A stretch of DNA of 55,397 nt from Sterolibacterium sp964437515 (GCA_964437515.1 CAYTHB010000014.1:1-55397), one strand, 5' to 3'; shown: positions 16,302 to 25,943, counted from the stretch's first letter. The notes: generated by a model from the letters alone, not told the origin. Numbers and translations: made by a program.

Positions 16302-19300
16302 TCAAATCCCAAATCTCCGCGCAAATTCATCCAGTCTCATGAATCTGCCGTCTTGCTGCAGTGTTGGGGTTGCCTGCGCGATAGCATCCAAGCATTGGCG
16401 CAGCTCGCTCGCCATCCCAGAAGATTGATCATTCAGGATGGCATTCAAAAAAATCAGAGCAGTTTCAGGAAATCGGCCTGAAAGACCTGATCCGTGCAAT
16501 CGGTGAATCGCGTAATGAGGCCACTGAATTGGCCTCAGCCAATTACCAACCGTCTTCATCGCCGATGGGAACTCACTGCCTGCGGCTATGCATAGACGAG
16601 CCAGCGATTCGGCGTTGGCGCTTGATGCCTGATCGTTGGACTTCGGCCAGATCTTGTCCCAAAACGGCAAGACCCGGTTTTTCCAATAATCCTCGCGCTG
16701 GTCACCCGCACCTTCCAGGGCACGCACAAGGGCCCGTACCGATTCACGCAGGCCATCAGCAGGAAGTGCGCGGAAGGCAGCAGCCAGTTGCGCTCTCGTG
16801 AAGGTATCACCGGGATCAAGTGCCGCGAATGTCAGGAACGCCGCGTACTGCTCGTTGTGCTTACCCAACCGCCCGTAGTGATTGACCGTATCAAGGAAGG
16901 CGGGCTTGATCGCTTCCATCAAGGGGCGATACAGCCGTGGCGACCAGAGGAAACCCTCCCAGGCTGCCCGCGCTTCAAGTTCGGAGCGGTTCCAGTCGAG
17001 CAGTGACAGAAGGTGCTGTTCCGACCAAGCCTTGTCCACCCGGAACAACGAGAGTGCATGGGCTGCCAGCAATACGCGGCCATGCCTGAACTTTGCGATC
17101 CGCGTATCGCAAAGATCCATAAAGATGGGTTTGATGGACTCCGGCAGCCCTTGCCCGTCGTTTGGCTTTTGGCGATACCACCAGTCCAGCAGCGCTTGCG
17201 TCACATGGCCGATGGGGTGATTGATGGCACGGAATACGGGATCATCTGCGTCGTCGTCATCTTCGAAACTTAGCTGCAAGATGCGCTGTGCCAGCGTCAG
17301 GAAGTGATCCTCGTGACCCTCGAAGGTTTTCGCCACGGCCTGTAACCACCAACTGATGCCGTGGGACAAGTCTTGTACCAAGTCAGCTGGAGCACCGGCG
17401 ACGACTGAAGCCATGAAGCGCCAGGAACAGTCACGCAGCTTTTCCTCTCCCCACGCTTGCAATGCATCGCGCCAGCGTTCGACAGGCCAAATGCCTTCTC
17501 TTGCCAGCCTGCACAGTGGAATCGCAGTTGTGCGGAAACTTTGCGAACACTGTGTTCGCCAATCATCCTGCTCGTTTTCAGAAAGTATTGAATGCTCACG
17601 CAGATAATTTAGAACTTCGCGGCTCGTGCGTGGCACCACAAGTGTTTTTTTCCACGGATCGTGATCACCGACCCAGCCCCCGCCCATCCAGACTGGAAAT
17701 TCGTCACTCTCGTCCGCAGCAAGCTGCCACGGGTACTGTGCCGAGAGTGCATCGAGCCGCTCTTGCCCTTCTTCGCTGAGTGTCACACCCGCATGAGCCA
17801 CCTTCGTCAGGCGCAGCCAGACGCCGTGATCCACGATCCTGTTCCAGGCCTCAGGCTCGATATCGGCGCGGTACAACTCGCGGGGTGGCCCGACAAGAAT
17901 GGCCTGCTCCAGTTCCGCCAGCATCGTTGCGTTCAGCTGCGGGGCCAACGAAACCAGCAGTCGCATGGTTTCGCGTCTGGTTTCTTCCGACCAGAGCCAT
18001 CGCCGCTCATCTGCCAACAGCCAGTCGAGTGCCTGCCGAAGCGGAATCACACGCCCCTGCGCGGCAGCGAACAGCGCGAGGCGTCGGAATACCGGATATG
18101 GCCCGTGCGTCCACGCCTCGGCCACGACTCGCGCCCGTTCCGGCAATTTCGCGGCGGTGGCCAGCCACGCATCGCGGGCCAGTTCGATCAACGCTGTCCA
18201 GTCGTGAAAGTCCTTGTTCTGCGAATGATCAGAAATTGAGGGTTGGTGAACGTAGGAGCGATCGTGATGGCTATCCACGCCGCCGAGTTCACGCATCAGG
18301 TCAAGCGCATCGCGCAGCAAGGCACTGAAATCATCCAGTAGTTCCGGCAATGCCGCCGTCCACTGCTCATTCTTGGGCAGGTCGCGCAGGCCGGAATGGA
18401 CGTGATCCGATGCCAACACGACCTCCCATTCAACAATGTTCTTGATGCGATCCTGTGCTTCATCGTCATCACCATCACCGCCGCCGCCAGACCAGCGGAA
18501 TGGCTCGCGCAATGACAGGCAAGGCTTCAAGGTTTCCCGCAGGGCGAAGCGCACACTGGCGGTCAGCCCATCGTGCTTGAACGGCTCGCGCCAGCTATAG
18601 AGGCTCCGATCGCGCAGTCTGGACTTCACATGCCCATCGAGGAGCAAGCGCCAGAGCGTTCGCATCGCGGGACGGGGAATGGCACGGGGCGCATTCGCCC
18701 GGATGCGATCCAATTCAGTGGTGTTGCCGTTGCTTGCAAACTTGTCGAGTTCATCGAGACGGCGCTCGATCAACCAGACAAACTGGTCATAAAGTTGGCC
18801 GCCACGCTTGATTGCCCAGAGCAATAGCTTCGGGTCATCGAGGTGGCGGATCAGCCAGCGGGCCAGCTCGGACATCACAGAGTCCCATTGGCTGCGGCGC
18901 TGCCCTGCATCGACTATCGCCATCCACGGCGCAAGCGGATACGGCGCTGGCCTGCCGGTCAGGCTGTAGGCGAGCTTGTCGTCCACGGCAGCCTGGGGCT
19001 GCACGCCAAACCGCCCCAAGTCAGCGTGCCGATAGAGTTCCTGGCTCAACGGATCCAGCCAGTCCAGTGAAGGAACAGGGTCGAGTTCCGCGAATCGCCT
19101 TGCAGGCAAGCCGCCCGGATCGCTCAATGCCCACAGCATCCGTCCGACGAAATCGTCCTGCTTCGTGCTTGCCAGCGGGCGAGCAATCGCGCATTCGACA
19201 ACGATGCGTTCTTTGCCGCGCACGCCATCGCGGTAGGTTTCTGCCCACGCACGCAGGGTCTTGTGCAGATAGGCGTGGTGCTGATACTCGCGGTAGAGAA

Positions 19301-20102
19301 TGGGCGTGACGTTCTTCGCCTTCCATTCGCTGGCGCAATCCACTTCCTTGCCTTTGGAATAGCTGCCGAAGGCGAACATCTCCGGCGACGATTCGCCCAG
19401 CAGACGGTCGGCGGCCAGCGCATCCATCATGTAGCGCAACACCGGGTCGTTGATGCTGTAGCCGACGAAGCAGACGGTGTAGTTGCGGAACAGTTCGCTG
19501 ACAAAGCGTGCAGCCCAGCGTTCGGTCAAGTAGGCCAGCCCGAAATCGCCGCAGGAAACCACCAGCCGATCCAAGTCAGTTGCTGTGGGGGTGGCGGGCA
19601 ACAGCCCGTGCAAATACACCAAGCCCTCCCATCGGGTTTTCGGCACAGGGAGCAGCGGGGCCTTGAAGTCCGAAAACGCCAGCGATTTCGCTGTCTTCAC
19701 TTCCTCGAACAGACGGTCGAAGTTGGTGGTGATGAGCCGGACATGACCTTTGCGGTTCTGCGCCAGCGTCAGCAAGGCTTCGTGCGTGGCCATTGCATTC
19801 GGAGCCGTGAGGTCGGGCGTGAGGATCGTTGCCAAAGCACGGCGCACGCCTTCCCGGCCCCTTTTGTCATCGGCTTCCAGCAAGCCAATGGCAGTGTCAA
19901 ACTGGCCCACCTTGATGGCGGACTGCTGCACCGGATTGGGTGTGACCGAAAGGGCTTGGTAGAGTTTGTCCACCAAGCCGGAAAAGCCGGGCAACCGTGC
20001 TGGGTAGGAGATGCCCGCACCGCAAAAAAACACCACGCGCCCGTCCTCGTGCAGTTGCAAGAGGCGCTCAGGAATATCGGGGCCGTGGCGGACGAACTGC
20101 AT
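16302..20102 (-). CDS. Large SIR2-domain protein, Dsr-like candidate antiphage NADase
   Basis: 1266 residues. The N-terminal 280 or so form a SIR2 domain: VVFFCGAGISYPARLPGF (NAD-binding GAGxS loop), LITTNFDRLF (TNxD, catalytic-type Asn), LVYLHGLL (catalytic-type His), and VGYSINDPVLRYMM. NAD-cleaving capacity therefore looks intact. The remaining 980 or so residues are helical and Trp-rich, with a Gly/Asp linker (SGGGGDGDDDEAQD), and match no domain I recognise. Length and layout recall defence-associated sirtuins (DSR1/DSR2), which deplete NAD on phage infection. The start codon directly follows the hsdM stop (TGAATG), implying coupled translation with the methyltransferase. Which DSR class it belongs to is not settled here. 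Confidence 0.82.
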   Translation of the reverse strand: MQFVRHGPDIPERLLQLHEDGRVVFFCGAGISYPARLPGFSGLVDKLYQALSVTPNPVQQSAIKVGQFDTAIGLLEADDKRGREGVRRALATILTPDLTAPNAMATHEALLTLAQNRKGHVRLITTNFDRLFEEVKTAKSLAFSDFKAPLLPVPKTRWEGLVYLHGLLPATPTATDLDRLVVSCGDFGLAYLTERWAARFVSELFRNYTVCFVGYSINDPVLRYMMDALAADRLLGESSPEMFAFGSYSKGKEVDCASEWKAKNVTPILYREYQHHAYLHKTLRAWAETYRDGVRGKERIVVECAIARPLASTKQDDFVGRMLWALSDPGGLPARRFAELDPVPSLDWLDPLSQELYRHADLGRFGVQPQAAVDDKLAYSLTGRPAPYPLAPWMAIVDAGQRRSQWDSVMSELARWLIRHLDDPKLLLWAIKRGGQLYDQFVWLIERRLDELDKFASNGNTTELDRIRANAPRAIPRPAMRTLWRLLLDGHVKSRLRDRSLYSWREPFKHDGLTASVRFALRETLKPCLSLREPFRWSGGGGDGDDDEAQDRIKNIVEWEVVLASDHVHSGLRDLPKNEQWTAALPELLDDFSALLRDALDLMRELGGVDSHHDRSYVHQPSISDHSQNKDFHDWTALIELARDAWLATAAKLPERARVVAEAWTHGPYPVFRRLALFAAAQGRVIPLRQALDWLLADERRWLWSEETRRETMRLLVSLAPQLNATMLAELEQAILVGPPRELYRADIEPEAWNRIVDHGVWLRLTKVAHAGVTLSEEGQERLDALSAQYPWQLAADESDEFPVWMGGGWVGDHDPWKKTLVVPRTSREVLNYLREHSILSENEQDDWRTQCSQSFRTTAIPLCRLAREGIWPVERWRDALQAWGEEKLRDCSWRFMASVVAGAPADLVQDLSHGISWWLQAVAKTFEGHEDHFLTLAQRILQLSFEDDDDADDPVFRAINHPIGHVTQALLDWWYRQKPNDGQGLPESIKPIFMDLCDTRIAKFRHGRVLLAAHALSLFRVDKAWSEQHLLSLLDWNRSELEARAAWEGFLWSPRLYRPLMEAIKPAFLDTVNHYGRLGKHNEQYAAFLTFAALDPGDTFTRAQLAAAFRALPADGLRESVRALVRALEGAGDQREDYWKNRVLPFWDKIWPKSNDQASSANAESLARLCIAAGSEFPSAMKTVGNWLRPIQWPHYAIHRLHGSGLSGRFPETALIFLNAILNDQSSGMASELRQCLDAIAQATPTLQQDGRFMRLDEFARRFGI

Positions 20103-22043
20103 TCAGTTGCCTCCGTTGGGTGCTTGCTCTGGCAGCGCAGCCAGCAACCCCTGCAGCCGCCCCAGCGCCTGCGCAACGATCTGCCCCTGCACTTCGATGC
20201 TCTCGATGATCTGCGCCGGAGTGCGCTCGTCCACCGTGGCAACGATATTCGGGTTGACCGCCTTCAGGTCGAACACGGCCGCATCAATGGCAGCGGCTTC
20301 GGCTTCTAGGTCGCGGGCGGCCTTTTCCTGCTCGCGGATTACTGCTTCTTGAGAATCAACCTGCGCGTCAGCGGCTTTTTCCTTCTTCAACCGCTTCAGA
20401 TCTTCCTTCATGTCAACTACGGCAGCCTTGATGGCAGCCGCCTTGTCATGCAAAGGCTGCATTTCTTCGCGCGCCTTGGCGCGACGCGCGGCGAAGTCCA
20501 CCGTCCACGAGTAGCGGCTGTCCCCCTGCGGCGTGGCGCGCGAGGCCAGCAGCCGGGCGTAGCTGGGAAAGGGCTGACCCGCGTTGGACTCAATGGCCTG
20601 CCATTCCACCAGCAACGCGGCGGGCAAGGCATCGTCGCCCAGCACCGCACCATCTTTGCCGAAGCCGAAATGCGCCAGCGTCAGCGGCGTTTTCTTGCCC
20701 ACCTTCACCCACGACAGGTCGTAGTACCAAATGCGCTCGGTTTTCCTGCCCTTGGTGAAGAACAACAGATTGGTTTTGACGCCCGCACCCGCCGTGGAAA
20801 ACACCCCGCCTGGCAGGCTGACAATAGCCCACAGCTCGCATTCGTCCAGCAGCTTGCGCTTGGTTTCCACAAAGGCGCTTTCGTTGGTGCGAAACAGCAG
20901 GCCCTCATCCAGCACGATGGCGCAGGTGCCTGCCGGTGCAAGCTCGGAAAGGATGTCCTGCACGAACAGCACCTGAGTGGCACTGGTCTCAAAGGGGAAG
21001 TTCTTTTGCGCGTCCTTGCCTTCCTTGCCACCAAAAGGTGGGTTGGTCAGGATCACGTCGAACTGCATTGGTGCGTGCTGAAACAGCGCGCCGTAGGTGG
21101 CGCGGCGCGTCAGCGAATTGCCGTGCCACAGGTTGGGCTGGTCGATGCCGTGCAGCACCAGATTTGCCAGCGCAATGGGGAACACCAGGTTCTCCTTCTC
21201 GCGCCCGAAGAAGGTGTGGTGCTTGAGCTTCTCGATGTCGGTGCTGGCCGCCGCGCTGCCCAGCGTGCGCGCCATGTGCTCGTAGGCCACGGCCAGAAAG
21301 CCGCCCGTGCCGCAGCAGGGGTCATAGACGCTCTGGCCCAGCACAGGATTGACCGTATGCACCATGGCGCGGATCACTTCGCGCGGGGTGAAGAACTGGC
21401 CGCCGTCGGAGTTCTTCTCGCCCATCTTCAGCAGCAGGTCTTCGTACACCTGTGAGAGCGTGAAGAAGTGCGTGTCGTCGATGTGCTCGATGCTGATCTC
21501 GTGCACGCGGTCGAGAATGTCGCGCAGATTGGCCTCATCGTCCACGCGCACGCGCTCCACCGCCGTCATGATGCGGCCGATGATGCGTTGCTTCGGCGTA
21601 GCCGCCGGGTTCGGCAGATTTGTGCGCGGGTCCACGTCCAGCGCGTGCAGATGCGGCAACAGCTCCTGGTTGATGAAGTCAAACAGCCGGCCATCGCCAG
21701 CGGCAAACAGCTCCTGCCGCTTCCAGCCTTGCACCTTGCCGTCCGAAGTCTTTGGATGGCCGGGCTTGTCTGACCAGGGCGCGGCCCAGTCCTGCCAACG
21801 GTAGGGGCTGCGCAGCGCGGGCGAAAAATTCGCGCCCAGCACCTCGGCCTGTTCTGCGTCGCGCGCTTCCTGCGCGTCGAGGATGCGCAGAAACAGAATC
21901 CACGTCAGTTCCGGCACGTACTGCAGCGCGCTGGCGCAGTTGGAACGGCGCATCACATCGCAGATGCTCTTGACGAAGGCCGACAGCGATTGGGTGGAGG
22001 CAATGGCCTTGGGTTGTTTTTCTGTTTTCTTCTGGCGGGCCAT
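20103..22043 (-). CDS. hsdM: Type I restriction-modification DNA methyltransferase subunit HsdM
   Basis: 646 residues. An N-terminal helical HsdM_N region (LSAFVKSICDVMRRSNCASA) is followed by an N6-adenine methyltransferase domain: YDPCCGTGGFLAVAYEHM (SAM-binding motif I) and FDVILTNPPFGGKEG (NPPF catalytic motif IV). A C-terminal coiled coil rich in Lys, Glu and Ala (DMKEDLKRLKKEKAADAQ) should contact HsdS. ATG 22043 lies 2 bp after the hsdS stop; an upstream in-frame TTG at 22049 is less likely. All catalytic motifs are intact. Confidence 0.95.
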   Translation of the reverse strand: MARQKKTEKQPKAIASTQSLSAFVKSICDVMRRSNCASALQYVPELTWILFLRILDAQEARDAEQAEVLGANFSPALRSPYRWQDWAAPWSDKPGHPKTSDGKVQGWKRQELFAAGDGRLFDFINQELLPHLHALDVDPRTNLPNPAATPKQRIIGRIMTAVERVRVDDEANLRDILDRVHEISIEHIDDTHFFTLSQVYEDLLLKMGEKNSDGGQFFTPREVIRAMVHTVNPVLGQSVYDPCCGTGGFLAVAYEHMARTLGSAAASTDIEKLKHHTFFGREKENLVFPIALANLVLHGIDQPNLWHGNSLTRRATYGALFQHAPMQFDVILTNPPFGGKEGKDAQKNFPFETSATQVLFVQDILSELAPAGTCAIVLDEGLLFRTNESAFVETKRKLLDECELWAIVSLPGGVFSTAGAGVKTNLLFFTKGRKTERIWYYDLSWVKVGKKTPLTLAHFGFGKDGAVLGDDALPAALLVEWQAIESNAGQPFPSYARLLASRATPQGDSRYSWTVDFAARRAKAREEMQPLHDKAAAIKAAVVDMKEDLKRLKKEKAADAQVDSQEAVIREQEKAARDLEAEAAAIDAAVFDLKAVNPNIVATVDERTPAQIIESIEVQGQIVAQALGRLQGLLAALPEQAPNGGN

Positions 22044-22045
22044 AT

Positions 22046-23224
22046 TCAATTCTCAAAGGCTTGGGCAAGGATGCGCTGTGGCAGGCATTCGATTTCGGCC
22101 AGTTGCGCGGCGGCAGCCTGGGCGATGGCGTCGGCTTCGGCGAGTTGGGATTTCAGGTGGCTAACGATGCGGCGTTGTTCGGCGATCGGTGGGGCTGGTA
22201 TTTCCAGGGCATTCAACAGCGCACCGTTCAAAGCCGACTGACTCCCACCGCGCGAGGCGGAGAGTTCACGCAGTTCTGCATACGAGGCCACCAGCCAGTG
22301 ATGCAGAAACTCCGCATCCCAAGTGTCATTCGGCAGGATGGCGAAGCAATTCTGATTGGTGGTTGCTTCGATTTTGAGGATGGCGGACTGTCCGCGCGTC
22401 TTGCCTTGCCCGATCATTGCGATAAGTACGCTCATGGGCGGCAGCAGCGTCAGCGAGCACTCAGCCAGCGCCTGCTGTGAAATTGCTTCTTCAGTCCGGG
22501 TGATGGGAGCAAAGGCCACTTCGCCAGTTTTCACCCAAGGGATGTCGGCGGACGCCCAATAGCGTTTGTCGCCGCGCGACGGCGTAGAGCCGCTGGTGGT
22601 TTTTGCCCATTCGCCCAGCACCTTGACGGGCGCTTCGTGCAGTGCGATGAAGGTTTGGCACAGCAGGCAGTTTCGCAACAGATCAGCCTCCCGCACCTGC
22701 GCCTGCGCCGCCTGCCGCGCGGTTTCTACTTCGGCCAGTTGGGCTTTCAGGCGGGCGGCGATTTGGCGTTGTCTCGTGATACTCGGAAATGAAATTTCGA
22801 ATCCCTCAAGCGCCGATTTGGAGACCTCCATGAAAGTTGAACCACTGCCGAGAGCTTGAACTTCGCCCATCCTGTGACGAAGGGTGAAGAATAAGAATTC
22901 GGAATCCAAGTCTTTACCGCAAACGAAGCTCTTGCACCCCTGATTCGTGTAGAGGTCACAGCCCGCAATCGCCAGGTGGCCAATCGGCGCACGTGATGAC
23001 ATCACTACTGCGTTTGTTGGAATCAGAGGCAACGAGCGTTCTTGGAGCGCTTTGTCCGAAATTCGGCGCGCCGATTCACTGATGGTTATTCCATTGTGCT
23101 TGCCCAAGTCGGTCGGCGTCACCCAAACATGCGTTCCACCCCAGAGTTCCGCATTTCCAGAATCCGGTGTTGTTCCACTAAGAACTCGTGTCACTTCGCC
23201 AAGCGGCGCAACCGTCCAAGTCAT
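22046..23224 (-). CDS. hsdS: Type I restriction-modification specificity subunit HsdS
   Basis: 392 residues with two target-recognition domains and two conserved helical spacers. TRD1 (MTWTVAPLGEVTRVLSGTTP) ends with SFPSITRQRQIAARLKAQLA. TRD2 (WAKTTSGSTPSRGDKRYWAS) ends with PPIAEQRRIVSHLKSQLA. The repeated EQRRI/RQRQI spacer helices set the gap between the two half-sites of a bipartite target; the target itself cannot be read from sequence. Its start overlaps the hsdR stop by 4 bp. No second hsdS or inversion repeats are present, so no shuffling system is evident. Confidence 0.94.
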   Translation of the reverse strand: MTWTVAPLGEVTRVLSGTTPDSGNAELWGGTHVWVTPTDLGKHNGITISESARRISDKALQERSLPLIPTNAVVMSSRAPIGHLAIAGCDLYTNQGCKSFVCGKDLDSEFLFFTLRHRMGEVQALGSGSTFMEVSKSALEGFEISFPSITRQRQIAARLKAQLAEVETARQAAQAQVREADLLRNCLLCQTFIALHEAPVKVLGEWAKTTSGSTPSRGDKRYWASADIPWVKTGEVAFAPITRTEEAISQQALAECSLTLLPPMSVLIAMIGQGKTRGQSAILKIEATTNQNCFAILPNDTWDAEFLHHWLVASYAELRELSASRGGSQSALNGALLNALEIPAPPIAEQRRIVSHLKSQLAEADAIAQAAAAQLAEIECLPQRILAQAFEN

Positions 23225-25665
23225 ACCCCAAACAACCTCATCTTCGCGTCCTGCATCACTTCCACCGGCTTGCCCAGCGCACGCAACGCCTTGATGCCGC
23301 CAGCGCGGGCGATCTCCGGCACATCGAACAGGCTTTCCGATTCCAGCGCCTCGGTGCCGCCCTGCGCAAACTGCGTGCCCAGGCCGCGCAGCACGATGGC
23401 GGATTTCTCATCCATGCCCGCAAACCATGCGGCGTTGGCGCTGACGTAGGCCGCGCCGCGCTCCGGCCGGCGCAGGGCGCGGGCGTGGTAGCCGTGCTTG
23501 CCGAAAAAGTCGTACAGGTCGAACTCGCCCATCTGGTCGACCTCGCGGATCACCTCGGGGTGGAAGTTGTCGCCCAGCAGATGGTCGATCAGGGCACGGC
23601 GTTTCTTTGCTTCGACCCACAGCGCGCGGAAGTCAGCAAGGTTCCCCGCCTCGGCCAGCACGCGGGCGATGACTTCGCGGCGGTATTCGTCCACCGGGAT
23701 CGGCGTGGCCTTGCCATCACGATTGGCAAGGATGAAGCGCCCCTGCGCGTTGATGATGACGCTCTGCCCACCCATGACGGGCACGGCGGGGCCGTCGTCA
23801 CCGCCGCCTTCGCCACCCTCATCGCCCCCTTCGCCGCTGCCACCGCCGCCGCCACCGGGGCGCGGCGGGTTGGTGATGAAGTCCGCACCGAACAAATCGG
23901 TGACGCCGGTGTAGTCGTAGAGCCAGAATTTGTATTTCTGCGTTTCCTCGTGGATACGCGTGCCGCGCCCGACCATCTGGTAGAACTTGATGGCCGATTG
24001 CAGGTAGCGAAAGAACACCACGGCGTTCAGGCGCTCGATGTCCACGCCGGCTTCCAGCAAATCCACAGTGCAGGCGATAAAGGCGCGGGAGCCTGAGCCG
24101 CGCATGATTTCGATCTTGTCCGCGCCGCCTGCCGCCGTGCATTTGAAGGCGTAGTCGTCCTTGCGGGCTTGGTTGTTCTCTTTGCACCAGCGGGCATAGA
24201 GGTTGTTCATCTGCATGGCCACACGGTCGGCGTGCAGGTCGCGGGTGCAGAAGATGATGACTTTCTGCTCGGGCCCGCCGTTCTCGCACAGCAGCTTGAA
24301 AAGGTCTTCGCACATCCTGGGCGTGCGCAGGTCGATGAACAGTTCGTCGTCGAAGTCCTTGCCGGTGTACTCGGCTTTGGTCAGGTCTTCTTCGGTGAGC
24401 GGCAGGCCCGTGCGGATGTCCTTCACGCCCGCTTTCAGGATTTCATCGCGGGTGAAGATGCGCGCATCGATGTCGGCCTTGCGCTTGAGGATTTCGCAGG
24501 CAGCGAGGTAACCATCTTCCTGCGCCTGCGCCAGCGAATATTCGTAAACGGGTTCGCCAAAGTACTGGACGTTGTGCGCGGTGATGGCCTCGTCCTCGGC
24601 GGTGGCGGCCTCCACTTCCTTCGACTTCCTGTCGTGCTTCGGGGCTTTGAGCTTGCGCGGCGTGGCCGTGAGGCCGATGTGGATGGCGTTCGGGTTGCGC
24701 GTGAGCACCTGCGACCACTTGCCCCAGGCGCTGCGGTGGCACTCGTCGATGATGATGACGCTAAAAGCATCCTCGCCGTAGTGGTCGGTGAGAAAACTGC
24801 CGTCGCCGCTGCCCTTATCAGAATCATCGTCAATGCCCAGCGTCTGGTAGGTGGCGATATGGATGCGCGCATTGGCAGCAGCATTCTGGCCGCGCTCGGT
24901 TTGCACGATGCGTGCGTTGCCGCCGAACGCGGCCTTGAGCTTGGTGTAGGCCTGCTCGCGCAATTCATCGCGATCGCACAGAAACAGTGCGGGCTTGGGC
25001 AACAGGCCCGCCTGTGCCATGCGCCACAGCAGATTGGCGGCGATGATGGTCTTGCCCGCGCCTGTGGCGAGTGTGAGCAATACGCGCGGCGCGTTGCCTG
25101 CTTGCCGTTCGAGAATGATTTTCTCGAAAGCGGCGCGGATGGCGGCATCCTGGTAATAGCGCGAGGCTGACCATGCCGGGCTGTCGGCCTGGAACAATAG
25201 CGCGGCATCGGGTGAATTCAGATCAATGCCCTTGTCCTTGGCGTAGCGCGCGCACAGGTCGGTATGCGGCGGGAAGTCCTCCAGCGGATGCGGGCCGGTC
25301 TGGATGCCGCTGGGCTTGTCGTAATCGCCATACAGATGACCGTTGCTGGCGAAGACGTACTGCACGTCAAAGCGCGTGCAATCGGCATACCCCTTGGCTT
25401 GCTGCATGCCCTTGAGCGGGTCTTCGCTCTCGCGCTTGGCTTCCAGCACGGCCACCGGCATGGGTTTGGGCATGTCGCCAACTTGCACGCACAACAGGTA
25501 GTCGGTGCGGCCCGCGCCCTTGCGGCGGCGGCCCTTCGGCCCGGTCGGCTCCACCGGAGCGGGTGTTTCCAAGCGGATGCGCTGCGGGTCGTCGTACCCC
25601 TTGCTGCGCAACACGGGATCGATGAGGTGAAAGCGCGTTTCTTCTTCGTTGAATGCCACCGTCAC
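23221..25665 (-). CDS. hsdR: Type I restriction endonuclease subunit HsdR (EcoEI-like)
   Basis: 814 residues. An N-terminal nuclease domain (MPVAVLEAKRESEDPLKGM with the ExK of the PD-ExK fold) precedes a superfamily 2 translocase: LTLATGAGKTIIAANLLWR (Walker A), IIIDECHRSAWG (DECH), HIGLTATPR, and FYQMVGRGTRIHEE (motif VI). A Gly/Glu-rich linker (around residue 620) leads into an EcoEI_R_C-type tail, which suggests the type IB family. It starts with GTG overlapping the stop of the upstream HTH gene by 4 bp. All catalytic motifs are intact. Confidence 0.94.
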   Translation of the reverse strand: MTVAFNEEETRFHLIDPVLRSKGYDDPQRIRLETPAPVEPTGPKGRRRKGAGRTDYLLCVQVGDMPKPMPVAVLEAKRESEDPLKGMQQAKGYADCTRFDVQYVFASNGHLYGDYDKPSGIQTGPHPLEDFPPHTDLCARYAKDKGIDLNSPDAALLFQADSPAWSASRYYQDAAIRAAFEKIILERQAGNAPRVLLTLATGAGKTIIAANLLWRMAQAGLLPKPALFLCDRDELREQAYTKLKAAFGGNARIVQTERGQNAAANARIHIATYQTLGIDDDSDKGSGDGSFLTDHYGEDAFSVIIIDECHRSAWGKWSQVLTRNPNAIHIGLTATPRKLKAPKHDRKSKEVEAATAEDEAITAHNVQYFGEPVYEYSLAQAQEDGYLAACEILKRKADIDARIFTRDEILKAGVKDIRTGLPLTEEDLTKAEYTGKDFDDELFIDLRTPRMCEDLFKLLCENGGPEQKVIIFCTRDLHADRVAMQMNNLYARWCKENNQARKDDYAFKCTAAGGADKIEIMRGSGSRAFIACTVDLLEAGVDIERLNAVVFFRYLQSAIKFYQMVGRGTRIHEETQKYKFWLYDYTGVTDLFGADFITNPPRPGGGGGGSGEGGDEGGEGGGDDGPAVPVMGGQSVIINAQGRFILANRDGKATPIPVDEYRREVIARVLAEAGNLADFRALWVEAKKRRALIDHLLGDNFHPEVIREVDQMGEFDLYDFFGKHGYHARALRRPERGAAYVSANAAWFAGMDEKSAIVLRGLGTQFAQGGTEALESESLFDVPEIARAGGIKALRALGKPVEVMQDAKMRLFGV

Positions 25666-25862
25666 TCCCCTTGCGTTTGATCTTTGTGTTCATCCGCGCC
25701 GCCCGCGCGCACCCAGTCGTCTACTTCGGAGACTTTGAACTTCCACAGCCGCCCCACGCGATGCGCGGGCAGGTGCTTGCGGTCGATCCAGCGGTAGATG
25801 GAATCGCGCTTGACGCCCAAGTGTTCGGCGATCTGTTCGACGGATACCCAAGGCTCGGTCAC
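25662..25862 (-). CDS. Small helix-turn-helix DNA-binding protein (excisionase/MerR-type HTH_17)
   Basis: About 66 residues of the HTH_17 type: VSVEQIAEHLGVKRDSIYRW, then RKHLPAHRVGRLWKFKVSEV. This fold is found in phage excisionases and in small proteins placed ahead of hsdR genes. GTG 25862 has a GGAG ribosome-binding site; an upstream GTG at 25895 gives 77 residues. It is the first gene of the hsd-SIR2 operon, and its stop overlaps the hsdR start. It may regulate the operon, perhaps through the palindrome about 65 bp upstream. Confidence 0.8.
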   Translation of the reverse strand: MTEPWVSVEQIAEHLGVKRDSIYRWIDRKHLPAHRVGRLWKFKVSEVDDWVRAGGADEHKDQTQGE

Positions 25863-25928
25863 GGCAGGCTCCAGAGACAGGAAATTGGATGGCACAAAAT
25901 CGCATCCAAAGGCAAAAACAGCAATCTA

Positions 25929-25943
25929 ACAGGGAATCCCTGT
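25929..25943. promoter_or_regulatory. Perfect 15-bp palindrome upstream of the hsd operon
   Basis: ACAGGGAATCCCTGT, two 7-bp arms around a central A. It lies 67 bp before the HTH gene start (GTG 25862), between it and the divergent recombinase remnant. It could be an operator for the HTH protein, or a relic of a recombination site. Position and symmetry are the only evidence. Confidence 0.45.

Noticed and set aside
14957..16342. 461-residue open frame on the plus strand opposite the AlbA_2 gene
   Set aside because: Antisense shadow of a clearly coding GC-rich gene; its sequence shows no domain. The same applies to plus-strand frames at 19263-20309, 20349-21455, 23188-24096 and 24169-25170 opposite SIR2, hsdM and hsdR.
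22046..23224. Possible phase-variable hsdS
   Set aside because: No inverted repeats, no silent second hsdS and no simple-sequence tract were seen around the gene.
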